Assembly (NCBI GenBank): GCA_903861055.1
Contig: CAIOSU010000139.1
Span: 1-7,955, forward strand
Length of the DNA stretch: 7,955 nucleotides
Reading direction: 5' to 3'
Source: an uncultured bacterium
GTDB lineage: Bacteria > Bacteroidota > Bacteroidia > Chitinophagales > CAIOSU01
The notes under the pieces are model-generated. The model saw nothing but the letters and a program-made list of their open reading frames with translations, made no database searches and was not told where the DNA came from. Shown here one piece after another: positions 1-6,810 of the stretch. A program made the position numbers and the translations under genes. Positions within the stretch are counted from its first letter, which is position 1. Every line of letters begins with the position of its first letter.

Positions 1-1581
1 AATATCATTACCAAAACCGAACAAGCAGATAAGATAAATACCTCGTTGAACAGTTATTACGAGAGCAGGGGTACCTACAATTTCGATGTATTAGCAGGGT
101 TTAGGGTGAAAAAACATTTTTTTGGGGTAAGCGGTGGCCGTTGGTTTTTTGATGGGTATGACGAGGACAAAACCTTGAGAGATGTATCGTGGAACCCCAA
201 AGAACAGTATTTTGGTAACATAAAATATGGCTATGCCTTTAAGCGCTTGCGCCTGATGTATAGCAGTAATTTCTTTAATGAAAAGGTTACAAACCGTGGC
301 GAGCCTCGCGCACCATTCAATATAACCGCATTCGACGATTATTATTATACCTTCCGCAATGCCAACTCCTTAACCCTGAGTGGCGAAATATTGAAAAACC
401 ATTACCTCAACCAAGTTTTTGCCTATTCTTTCTTCCGCCGCAAAAAGAACACTCTTTACAAAGACTTAGTTGAGTTAACGGAGGTACCTGCCGAAGACCC
501 TGCGCTGCACGATACTACCACATTCAACGCGTTTTTGGCCAGGGGCTTTATCAGCCGCAATAAAACCGACAAGAAACTCAACTACCAAGTTGGTTACGAC
601 ATAAACCTTGAAAGTGCCAGCGGCAAAAGGATAAAGGATAACAAGCAATTTATTGGCGATTATGCCGCTTTTGGAAGCGTGAGTTATGTGCCTTTTACTT
701 GGTTAACTATACAGCCAGGCATGCGCTACTCATACAATACTGCTTACAAAGCCCCCGTTACGCCATCGGTGCATTTTAAGATAAACCCAGCTGAAAATGT
801 TATTATTAGGTTGTCGTATGCCCGAGGATTCAGAGCGCCTTCCATCAAAGAGCTGTATTTTGATTTCTTTGATATCAACCATAACATTTATGGCAATCTT
901 GACTTGAAGGCCGAATATAGCAACAACCTTAGCGCGCAGTTGAGCTATTCCAAATTGGTTAAAGAAAACCACTTGCTGAAATTTACCCCCACCCTCTTTT
1001 TCAACGACATTAAGAACGATATAGAGTTGATACAGGATTACAGCGGCGATGGCGGCTCAGGAAACGTGTTGCCCTACACATATGGCAACCTGAGCAGCAA
1101 CCGTATCGTAGGTTTCAATTTTACGACCAGTTACCAGTTAAAAGAGAATTTTACCATAGGCTTATCAACGGCCATGAACGGAAGGAAATACCAGTTTAAT
1201 GATACGCTTAGTTCAGATGGGTTTAGGTTTAGTCCTGAGTTTTCGGCCAATGCCAATTATGTAATACCTAAGATTAAACTGCGTTTAACGGTATACTACA
1301 AGTACAATGGCCAATTTATAACCCCGTATATTGAGTCGGATGGTTCGGTGGCCGAGCAAATTATTGAGCCCTATGGCCTACTAGATTTTACAATGGGCCG
1401 CAGTTTTTGGAAGCAACGCATAACCATAGCGGTAGGCGCCAAAAACCTCTTAAATGTAAACCAAGTAAATACCAACGGTGGCAGCGGTGGCGGAGTCCAT
1501 AGCACTGGCAGTGCCAGTGTGCCTATGGCCTGGGGGCGCAGCTATTTCGTGTCGTTAAAACTTCAATTCTCAAAGTCGTAA
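1..1581 (+). CDS. TonB-dependent outer-membrane receptor, haem-receptor type (5' end missing)
   Basis: The frame is open from the first base, so the gene begins upstream; 526 residues are visible and the N-terminal signal peptide and plug domain (roughly 200 residues) are missing. What remains is alternating aromatic-rich beta-strands of a TonB-dependent barrel, ending in a strand SYFVSLKLQF near the C terminus. A FRAP box lies at visible residues 277-280 (829-840), followed by ELYF, a histidine at 294 (880-882) in DINHNIYG, and NLDL at 299-302. FRAP and NPNL/NPDL boxes with a His between them are known hallmarks of haem receptors such as HemR and HmuR. The canonical proline of the second box is leucine here. 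The next gene, 4 bases downstream, encodes a HmuY-like lipoprotein, which supports haem or iron-porphyrin uptake energised by TonB. Family is near certain; the substrate is inferred. A siderophore or cobalamin receptor is the main alternative. Confidence 0.9.
   Translation, partial: NIITKTEQADKINTSLNSYYESRGTYNFDVLAGFRVKKHFFGVSGGRWFFDGYDEDKTLRDVSWNPKEQYFGNIKYGYAFKRLRLMYSSNFFNEKVTNRGEPRAPFNITAFDDYYYTFRNANSLTLSGEILKNHYLNQVFAYSFFRRKKNTLYKDLVELTEVPAEDPALHDTTTFNAFLARGFISRNKTDKKLNYQVGYDINLESASGKRIKDNKQFIGDYAAFGSVSYVPFTWLTIQPGMRYSYNTAYKAPVTPSVHFKINPAENVIIRLSYARGFRAPSIKELYFDFFDINHNIYGNLDLKAEYSNNLSAQLSYSKLVKENHLLKFTPTLFFNDIKNDIELIQDYSGDGGSGNVLPYTYGNLSSNRIVGFNFTTSYQLKENFTIGLSTAMNGRKYQFNDTLSSDGFRFSPEFSANANYVIPKIKLRLTVYYKYNGQFITPYIESDGSVAEQIIEPYGLLDFTMGRSFWKQRITIAVGAKNLLNVNQVNTNGGSGGGVHSTGSASVPMAWGRSYFVSLKLQFSKS
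1497..1528 (+). other. Intragenic hairpin near the 3' end of the receptor gene
   Basis: The outer arms CCATAG (1497-1502) and CTATGG (1523-1528) pair perfectly. The inner arms CACTGGC (1503-1509) and GCCAGTG (1513-1519) also pair perfectly around an AGT loop. A three-base bulge (1520-1522) interrupts one side. The structure has 13 Watson-Crick pairs in total, lies inside the codons for HSTGSASVPM, and ends 57 bases before the lipoprotein start codon. No T-run follows, so it is not a standard terminator. A role in mRNA processing or differential expression of the two genes is only inference. Confidence 0.5.
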
Positions 1582-1585
1582 GTAT

Positions 1586-2605
1586 ATGCAATACTATTTA
1601 GGTTGTTTAGTGGTACTGATGGCTTTGATAACTTCGTGCGTGAAGGATGAAAAGCCGGTTGACAAGCCCTCTATTGTTGAAACCGTGCAGATACCAATGG
1701 GCGCTGAATACGAAGATCAATTTTATTTTGACTTGGAAAGTAACCAGACCGTTAAGCGGGTTTCTCGCTTCGATTGGGATTTGGCCTTTGAATCTACTGC
1801 CGATGGGAACTTAGTTTTTATCAATGGCTACAAATTTATGTTTGCCTACAACACTGGCAAAACAAAGTTTGATAGCACCTATACCTACAGTGCCCTACTT
1901 AGGCGCTGGGATGAGCCCAATGGGGATTTGAACAAAACCGCATTTGGCGAATGGGGCGATGTTGCATCGCCAGGAACCGTAATAGGCAAAGGCAATATCT
2001 ATTTAGTTGACAGAGGCTACAATGTAAACTTGGATACTTTCGGCCTACGAAAAGTAATGGTAAATGGTTTGGAAAACGGTAACTACAGCGTAAGCTTCGG
2101 CACATTAAACAGCGCTACCCCCACAACCGTGGTTATACCAAAAGTAGAGGGCTACAACAAGGTGTTTTTGAGCTTTGACAATGGCGGTGAGATAGTGAGC
2201 ATTGAACCGTTAAAAGCAAATTGGGACATTAACTTTACACGCTATACCCATGTATTTTATGGCCCAGTACCGGGGTTTCCGCCAACCGACACGCTACCTT
2301 ACCAGGTTGTTGGGGTATTGGGCAACTACCTAAATGGTGTTGAAGTAGCGAAGCTTGATTCGGCAGATTTTGCGACATTTACCTTGGCCGATGCTGCTAG
2401 TGTAACCTTTTCGGGCGAACAGGACGCATTGGGGTTCGATTGGAAGAACTTTACCCTCAGCGATGAAAACTATGAAGTGAAACCGCAAAAATTGTACATC
2501 ATAAAAAGCGTTGAAGGCAATTATTACAAGCTGCGGTTTGTTGAGTTTTACAACAATGCAGGCACCAAGGGCTATCCTACATTCGAGGTGCAACTATTAC
2601 AATAA
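1586..2605 (+). CDS. hmuY: HmuY-family lipoprotein, probable haem-binding partner of the receptor
   Basis: The product has 339 residues. It starts with a hydrophobic stretch and a lipobox ITSC with the acylated Cys at residue 18, so it is a predicted lipoprotein, probably exported to the surface. The n-region lacks Lys/Arg, but no other start exists between the preceding in-frame stop (1556-1558) and ATG 1586. The WD[LI]xF motifs and the C-terminal pattern around LYIIKSVEGNYYKLRF and GYPTFE resemble HmuY proteins, which in Porphyromonas bind haem and hand it to the receptor HmuR. Two features are unusual. Length is well above classical HmuY (about 216 residues). A segment FD-x14-WD[LI]xF occurs twice with identical spacing (F48/W64 and F197/W213), suggesting two related beta domains. 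Only one histidine (222) is present. It follows the receptor gene by 4 bases and is surely cotranscribed. Family assignment is from motif memory, so a distinct HmuY-like ligand-binding lipoprotein remains possible. Confidence 0.75.
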   Translation: MQYYLGCLVVLMALITSCVKDEKPVDKPSIVETVQIPMGAEYEDQFYFDLESNQTVKRVSRFDWDLAFESTADGNLVFINGYKFMFAYNTGKTKFDSTYTYSALLRRWDEPNGDLNKTAFGEWGDVASPGTVIGKGNIYLVDRGYNVNLDTFGLRKVMVNGLENGNYSVSFGTLNSATPTTVVIPKVEGYNKVFLSFDNGGEIVSIEPLKANWDINFTRYTHVFYGPVPGFPPTDTLPYQVVGVLGNYLNGVEVAKLDSADFATFTLADAASVTFSGEQDALGFDWKNFTLSDENYEVKPQKLYIIKSVEGNYYKLRFVEFYNNAGTKGYPTFEVQLLQ

Positions 2606-2611
2606 GGGGCT

Positions 2612-3334
2612 TTACATTTTTAAAAGGCCATACTTAAGTATACAGTAAATGGCCCTAAACCCATCCTTCCAGCTTATTTTCTTGCCTTCGGCATAAGTGC
2701 GGCCGTAGTATGATATGCCCACTTCGTATATACGCACATTGGGAACCCGTGCTATTTTAGCTGTCACTTCAGGTTCAAAACCGAAGCGCTTTTCTTTTAG
2801 TTTCAGGCCCTTCAACAAATCGCTGCGGAAAAGCTTATAGCAGGTTTCCATATCAGTTAAGTTCAGGTCGGTAAACATATTCGACATGAACGTGAGCATC
2901 TTGTTGCCAATGCTGTGCCAAAAGAACAGAATGCGGTGTGGTTTGCCACCCATAAACCTAGAGCCATAAACCACATCGGCAAAACCTGAAACAATTGGTT
3001 TTAGTAGTAAGTTATATTCTTCGGGGTCATACTCCAAGTCGGCATCTTGAATAATAATATAATCGCCAGTGGCCTCCTTGATACCGCGGTGCAGTGCAGC
3101 ACCTTTACCTTGGTTCTGCCCCTGCTCGTAAAGCCGAACATTAAGGTCCAGGTTGGCTTGCATATAGCTCTTAATAGCATCAAGGGTATTATCCTTTGAA
3201 CCGTCATCAACAACTACTATTTCTTTCAAACAGCCAGCAATTAGGTCCACAGCTTTCACTTTGTCAAGTATGCGGTGTATTGTAGCGCCTTCGTTGTAAG
3301 CAGGAATAATAATGGAGAGTGTAGTGTTTTGCAT
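2612..3334 (-). CDS. Family 2 glycosyltransferase, dolichyl-phosphate mannosyltransferase-like
   Basis: The protein has 240 residues and a GT-A fold. LSIIIPAYNEG is at residues 6-16, the nucleotide-binding VVVDDGS at 40-46, NQGKGAAL at 74-81 and the metal-binding DAD at 97-99. ADVVYGSRF, TDMETCYKLF and a C-terminal GRTYAEGKKISWKDG follow. This set is typical of the DPM1/DPG-synthase-like branch of GT2, which transfers a sugar from a nucleotide donor to a polyprenyl phosphate on the cytoplasmic face of the membrane. No C-terminal membrane helices are present, so it resembles the short soluble DPM1 form rather than the membrane-anchored forms. Donor and acceptor cannot be read from sequence. 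It converges on the HmuY-like gene with only 6 bases between the two stop codons. No sugar-pathway genes adjoin it, so context adds no function. Confidence 0.88.
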   Translation of the reverse strand: MQNTTLSIIIPAYNEGATIHRILDKVKAVDLIAGCLKEIVVVDDGSKDNTLDAIKSYMQANLDLNVRLYEQGQNQGKGAALHRGIKEATGDYIIIQDADLEYDPEEYNLLLKPIVSGFADVVYGSRFMGGKPHRILFFWHSIGNKMLTFMSNMFTDLNLTDMETCYKLFRSDLLKGLKLKEKRFGFEPEVTAKIARVPNVRIYEVGISYYGRTYAEGKKISWKDGFRAIYCILKYGLLKM

Positions 3335-3345
3335 AACATCAATCG

Positions 3346-3353
3346 CAAAGATA
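3346..3353 (-). promoter_or_regulatory. Possible Bacteroidota -7 element for the glycosyltransferase gene
   Basis: Read on the minus strand this is TATCTTTG, an exact match to the Bacteroidota -7 consensus TAnnTTTG. It lies 11 bases upstream of the start codon, which would leave a leader of only about six bases. I see no TTG at the expected -33 spacing. Treat as weak. Confidence 0.3.
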
Positions 3354-3475
3354 TTATTGTTTTGCTTTTAAATGGCTAAATAGCGGTCGTTAGAATTGAG
3401 CCATGAGCGCATGTAGAAAGAGCAATACACCTAAATTGTTATAAATGGATGAGGCAGGAATGGATAAATAGCATC

Positions 3476-3499
3476 TCAAAGCACTAATGCCTGCTTTGA
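3476..3499. repeat. Perfect 8-base inverted repeat with 8-base spacer
   Basis: TCAAAGCA (3476-3483) is the exact reverse complement of TGCTTTGA (3492-3499), separated by eight bases. It sits in the noncoding gap upstream of the glycosyltransferase gene. No T-run follows on either strand, so it is not a clear terminator. An operator or an RNA hairpin in the trailing end of the upstream transcript is possible. Confidence 0.4.
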
Positions 3500-3662
3500 T
3501 AAAAGTCAATCCGTTAAAAATATTGGCAAGCCAATTTTCGCAACAATTGAATGCCTTTTTGTGCTAAGATTAACGATTGTTAGTGAAAAGTAATCAATAG
3601 CATGCTAACAGGCTATAACAGCCTTCAGAAAACTAGCAATAAATTTAAATGGGGATTGTGGC

Positions 3663-4100
3663 TTATCTGTCGCCACCACGGCCATAGCCGCCACCGCCAC
3701 CGCGGTTTCCACCACGGTCGCCGCCACCATAACCACCACCGCCACGGTTTCCACCGCCGCCGCCGTAGCCACCACCGCCGCCACGATTGCCGCCACCACC
3801 GTAGCCGCCACCGCCACCAAAGCCACCACCACGGCTTCCGCCACGGGCGTCACCTTCTTTCTTAGGCTCTGCTTTGTTAACTACAATGGTACGACCCATA
3901 ACTTCAGCGCCGTTGAGGGCCGCAATAGCTTTTTGACCTTCTTCTTCGTCAGGCATTTCAACGAATCCAAAACCTTTGTTCTGGCGAGTCATCTTGTCGA
4001 CGATAATTTTTACTGAATTTACGGTGCCATGTTCTTCAAACAGGCCTCTTAATTCTGCTTCTTCTAACTTGAAAGGTAGGCTTCCTACGAAAATATCCAT
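3663..4100 (-). CDS. RRM RNA-binding protein with glycine-rich C-terminal tail
   Basis: The product has 145 residues. One RNA recognition motif spans about residues 1-77, with RNP2 IFVGSL at 3-8 and RNP1 KGFGFVEM at 42-49; the aromatic residues that stack on RNA (F4, F44, F46) are all present. A charged linker (EPKKEGDARGG) leads to a tail of about 60 residues made of GGGGYGGGG, NRGGGG and DRGG units, an RGG-like low-complexity region. This architecture matches the cold-inducible or glycine-rich RNA-binding proteins of cyanobacteria and Bacteroidota, thought to bind single-stranded RNA and act as RNA chaperones or post-transcriptional regulators. The gene is monocistronic by spacing (95 and 328 bases to its neighbours) and has its own candidate promoter. 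The tail is encoded by near-repetitive GGN codons and may vary in length between strains. Target RNAs are unknown. Confidence 0.95.
   Translation of the reverse strand: MDIFVGSLPFKLEEAELRGLFEEHGTVNSVKIIVDKMTRQNKGFGFVEMPDEEEGQKAIAALNGAEVMGRTIVVNKAEPKKEGDARGGSRGGGFGGGGGYGGGGNRGGGGGYGGGGGNRGGGGYGGGDRGGNRGGGGGYGRGGDR
3670..3845 (-). repeat. Low-complexity GGN-codon tract encoding the glycine-rich tail
   Basis: The plus strand is dominated by CCACCG/CCGCCA hexamer variants, which encode Gly with interspersed Tyr, Asn-Arg and Asp-Arg on the minus strand. It is far more GC-rich than the rest of the window. Unit lengths are irregular, so it behaves as an imperfect coding repeat rather than a clean tandem array. 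Confidence 0.8.
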
Positions 4101-4124
4101 GATGGTGTTTTAACAGTCACTCAC

Positions 4125-4132
4125 CAAATATA
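4125..4132 (-). promoter_or_regulatory. Likely Bacteroidota -7 promoter element for the RRM protein gene
   Basis: Read on the minus strand this is TATATTTG, an exact TAnnTTTG match placed 24 bases upstream of the start codon. It would give a leader of about 20 bases. A -33 TTG is not obvious at the usual spacing. There is no Shine-Dalgarno before the ATG, which is normal for the phylum. Confidence 0.45.
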
Positions 4133-4195
4133 ATATATTGCTTTCGCATTTTCAGTAGCTAAATACATTCTTAACAAACATTTTTACTTTAAGCA

Positions 4196-4888
4196 TTAAA
4201 ACATGATACCCGCTCGCAAAAGCACATACTTAAATACTTGTTTGTCTTTGTCTTCCGCTTTTAATTTGATGCCATTGGTAAAGTTGTTTACGAAGTTTAC
4301 CCCTAATATCAATGCCGTTCTATCGTTTAGTGCATACTCAATACCAGCACCTACATTAAGGCCAAATGCAAATAATGGGGCGGTAATGATAGTTTCGTTG
4401 TTTTTATCCAATTTCTCATTTTCGTAGCCCAGTGCATCGCTGTCAACCCTGGCACCTACTTTAAAGCCCGGCACAAATCCCAATTGCCCATAGTAAGTGA
4501 TGTAGCCAATTTGGTTGGTTTTAAGCTTTAAGCTTATAGGTATGTTAAGGTATTGCATTTTATACCGTGCATCTACACCGTTTCTATAGCCCAACGAATC
4601 GTTAGGGAAAACTAAAGTATCATAAACCGCATTGCCTCCCATCACAACCCCAGTTATTCCAGTTTCTAGAACATAGTTCTCCTGGGTTTTTGCAAGGTTT
4701 ATGTTCAGTAAAATACCATATTCAACGCCCATTCGTACCTTGCCACTATTTACGTTTTTATCGGCACCCTTAAACCAACTTATAGCTGGGCTTGCGATTA
4801 TACCAATCCTTACTTTTTGGGCGCTACTTTGGGCATTTATGATCGAAAACATAAAACCTAACATCACAATCAATACTATTTTCTTCAT
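4196..4888 (-). CDS. PorT-like small outer-membrane beta-barrel protein
   Basis: The product has 230 residues. It has a clear Sec signal peptide (MKKIVLIVMLGFMFSIINA, cleavage likely after A19, before Gln). The mature part alternates polar and hydrophobic residues in barrel strands, for example VRMGVEYGILLNINL, MQYLNIPISLKLK and LFAFGLNVGAGIEYAL, and ends in KYVLLRAGIMF with the terminal Phe typical of outer-membrane barrels. The LNIPISLKLK strand and the overall size fit the 'outer membrane protein beta-barrel' (PorT/OMP_b-brl_2) family common in Bacteroidota, with about eight strands. These proteins rarely have a known function, and assignment to the T9SS protein PorT itself is not justified. 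It is divergent from gldB across only 52 bases, with no clear -7 element on either strand there. Confidence 0.82.
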   Translation of the reverse strand: MKKIVLIVMLGFMFSIINAQSSAQKVRIGIIASPAISWFKGADKNVNSGKVRMGVEYGILLNINLAKTQENYVLETGITGVVMGGNAVYDTLVFPNDSLGYRNGVDARYKMQYLNIPISLKLKTNQIGYITYYGQLGFVPGFKVGARVDSDALGYENEKLDKNNETIITAPLFAFGLNVGAGIEYALNDRTALILGVNFVNNFTNGIKLKAEDKDKQVFKYVLLRAGIMF

Positions 4889-4940
4889 CTGGGTCTATTT
4901 TAATCTCGAATACCGTAATTTTAAGCGGGTTTTGGATAAT

Positions 4941-5987
4941 ATGAAAGCAAACACAACTTTTTTAAGAAATTTCTTTTTACTTGCACTTGGTATCTGCACC
5001 ATGCTGTCGGGCTGTAACTGTAACAAATTTAACAAAATTCCTAGTGTATCGGGTATTGAGGTAAATATTGATGTGCAGCGTTTTGAATATGACCTATTGC
5101 AAGTTGATACTGTAAATTTAGAACCTAGCCTTGGCAAACTGGAAAGTAAATATCCTGAGTTTTTGGATGTTTGGGGCAATCGCATTATGGGTCTCGGTAG
5201 CCTGCATTTGCAGAGGGCGCAAACGCTTCAAAATTATTATTACTTCTTGACTGATACCTCGATAAGAAACTTATTGAGCCAAACGAATAATGCATTTACG
5301 CCCTTTGATGAACAAAAAATGCTGTTGGAAGATGCATTTAAACGTTACAAATATCATTTCCCAGGCAAGCCAATACCTAAAGTGATAACCTGTATTTCAT
5401 TCTTTGAGCGTGCTGCCGTTACTTACGATACCACCATACTAGCTCTCAGTTTGGATATGCACATGGGCGCCGATTTTCCTTACCCTACCAGCATACCCAA
5501 GTTTGTGCAGCAAACCCTTACCAAAGATTATTTGGTGCCTCATGCAGTAAAAGTAATGTACGGGCTGGCTTTCGAATCGGAGCCTAAAGAAGGTACCTTG
5601 CTTGCCGAAATGATACACAATGGCATACAGCTATACTTTATGGACCTCCTGCTGCCAAACACACACGACCACCTAAAAATAGATTATACTTTGGCTCAAA
5701 TGCAATGGTGCCAACAAAATGAGCCCGAAATGTGGAATTTTTTCCTAGAAAAGGAACTGCTATATGGTACTGATATGTTGACCAATCGCAACTATGTTTA
5801 TCCTGGACCGTTTACCAGTGGTATGCCGCCTGAGTCGCCGGGCAATGCGGGTAGCTGGTTGGGATGGCAGATTGTAAGAAAGTACATGAGTGAATACCCT
5901 GATACCCAATTTGAATCGTTACTGAAAATGGATGCGCAGGAAATACTTTCGCGCTCAAAATATAAACCTAAACACACTTGGCTATGA
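4941..5987 (+). CDS. gldB: Gliding motility lipoprotein GldB family
   Basis: The product has 348 residues. ATG 4941 is chosen because it gives a normal lipoprotein signal (MKANTTFLRNFFLLALGICT) with lipobox LSGC and acylated Cys at residue 25. The frame stays open upstream to about 4701 only because it runs antisense through the neighbouring barrel gene. GldB-like features include LDMHMGADFPYP, the segment AEMIHNGIQLYFMDLLLP, and near the C terminus PPESPGNAGSWLGWQIVRKYM. GldB is needed for gliding in Flavobacterium johnsoniae and is predicted to be a lipoprotein associated with the cell envelope; its biochemical role is unknown, and homologues also occur in non-gliding Bacteroidota. In flavobacteria gldC usually follows gldB; here a prohibitin gene overlaps its stop codon instead. 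No other gliding gene is visible in the window, so motility cannot be claimed from this alone. Confidence 0.88.
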   Translation: MKANTTFLRNFFLLALGICTMLSGCNCNKFNKIPSVSGIEVNIDVQRFEYDLLQVDTVNLEPSLGKLESKYPEFLDVWGNRIMGLGSLHLQRAQTLQNYYYFLTDTSIRNLLSQTNNAFTPFDEQKMLLEDAFKRYKYHFPGKPIPKVITCISFFERAAVTYDTTILALSLDMHMGADFPYPTSIPKFVQQTLTKDYLVPHAVKVMYGLAFESEPKEGTLLAEMIHNGIQLYFMDLLLPNTHDHLKIDYTLAQMQWCQQNEPEMWNFFLEKELLYGTDMLTNRNYVYPGPFTSGMPPESPGNAGSWLGWQIVRKYMSEYPDTQFESLLKMDAQEILSRSKYKPKHTWL

Positions 5988-6793
5988 GAACCGGCTCTCT
6001 ATATCGCACTATTTTTACCCTCGCTATTGTTGTTTTGTTGGTTTGGGTGTTTTCAAACAAATTGTTTGATAGGGTACCTACAGGGCACCATGGAGTACTA
6101 AATAGTAACTTCACGGGCCTAAGCAAAACCAGGGTTTACGAACCTGGTTTGCGAATGATTTTGCCATGGACGAATATCATATGTATTGACACGCGCAAGC
6201 AAGGCGATAACTTAATTGTGAATGCCAATACTAAAAATGGTCTTTCGGTTAAGTGTAATATCAATGTTCAGTTTAGACCTATTCCGGAAAAATTGCCACA
6301 GCTGCTTGCGGGTTTAAATGCCGATTATAAGAACCTGTTTGTAAAGCCTGAGGCACGCGGCGCTGTATCATCTATAATTAGCCGCTATACGGCAGATGAG
6401 CTATACTCAACTAATAAGGAGGCATTACAAAAGCAAATGATGGATCTGCTAGGTCCGGCACTTAAAGAGCATTTTATAATGGTGGATAAGGTTATAATAC
6501 AGGAGATTACCTTGCCAAAATCTATTAGTGACGCCATTGAGCAGAAGCTGCAGCAAGAGCAAGAAAGCCAAGAGTATGAATTTAAACTTAAGAAGGCCGA
6601 ACTAGAAGCTCAACGCCTATTGATAGAGGCCGACGGGTTGGCAGCCTACAACAAATCGTTATCGGCAAACTTAACGGATAACGTATTAAAATTTAAAGGG
6701 ATTGAAGCTACATTAGAGCTAGCCAAATCACCGAATACCAAAATAATTGTGATAGGCGACAAAGATGGTTTACCCGTAATTTTGAATGACTAA
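5984..6793 (+). CDS. Prohibitin-like SPFH-domain membrane protein
   Basis: The product has 269 residues from ATG 5984, which overlaps the gldB TGA stop in an ATGA arrangement, so translational coupling is likely. An in-frame TTG six bases earlier (5978) is a less attractive start. One membrane helix (about residues 9-24, TIFTLAIVVLLVWVFS) is followed by the SPFH/prohibitin domain: VPTGHHGVL, EPGLRMILPW, then VQFRPIPEKLP and PEARGAVSSIISRYTADELY. A charged coiled-coil rich in Glu, Gln and Lys (around residues 185-215) follows, and the end is IIVIGDKDGLPVILND. Prohibitins form large membrane-anchored rings, often in complex with FtsH-type proteases, in the cytoplasmic membrane. Bacterial roles are poorly defined. 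Pairing with a gliding lipoprotein gene suggests, but does not prove, a shared envelope role. Other SPFH members (HflK/HflC-like, stomatin-like) are less likely given the prohibitin-like body. Confidence 0.88.
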   Translation: MRTGSLYRTIFTLAIVVLLVWVFSNKLFDRVPTGHHGVLNSNFTGLSKTRVYEPGLRMILPWTNIICIDTRKQGDNLIVNANTKNGLSVKCNINVQFRPIPEKLPQLLAGLNADYKNLFVKPEARGAVSSIISRYTADELYSTNKEALQKQMMDLLGPALKEHFIMVDKVIIQEITLPKSISDAIEQKLQQEQESQEYEFKLKKAELEAQRLLIEADGLAAYNKSLSANLTDNVLKFKGIEATLELAKSPNTKIIVIGDKDGLPVILND

Positions 6794-6810
6794 CGTCTAG
6801 TTATGGGTGT

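Larger units (their letters stand above)
3335..3662. other. 328-base intergenic region, no gene seen
   Basis: This AT-rich gap separates the RNA-binding protein gene from the glycosyltransferase gene, both on the minus strand. No convincing coding frame or RNA gene is visible. It should hold the 3' end of the first transcript and the promoter of the second. Three small features stand out: a possible -7 element at 3346-3353, a perfect 8-base inverted repeat at 3476-3499, and a 5-base inverted repeat at 3610-3624 (AGGCT/AGCCT) with no U-run after it. Confidence 0.6.

Noticed and set aside
730..972. Minus-strand open frame of 80 codons inside the receptor gene
   Set aside because: It is a shadow of strongly supported receptor coding sequence, including the FRAP region.
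3610..3624. AGGCT/AGCCT hairpin as terminator of the RRM gene
   Set aside because: The stem is only five pairs and no U-run follows on the minus strand.
3670..3845. Repetitive tract as a possible CRISPR array
   Set aside because: Units are short, irregular and in frame with a glycine-rich protein tail; there are no unique spacers of constant length.
3602..3865. Plus-strand open frame encoding a His/Arg-rich peptide
   Set aside because: It is the antisense shadow of the GGN-codon tract of the RRM protein gene; the His/Arg runs are just CAC/CGC readings of the same repeat.
4701..4940. N-terminal extension of GldB upstream of 4941
   Set aside because: The extension runs antisense through the barrel gene and would bury the lipoprotein signal inside the protein; ATG 4941 gives a proper lipobox.
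4895..5185. Minus-strand open frame of 96 codons
   Set aside because: It lies almost wholly antisense to gldB and its product shows no recognisable motif.
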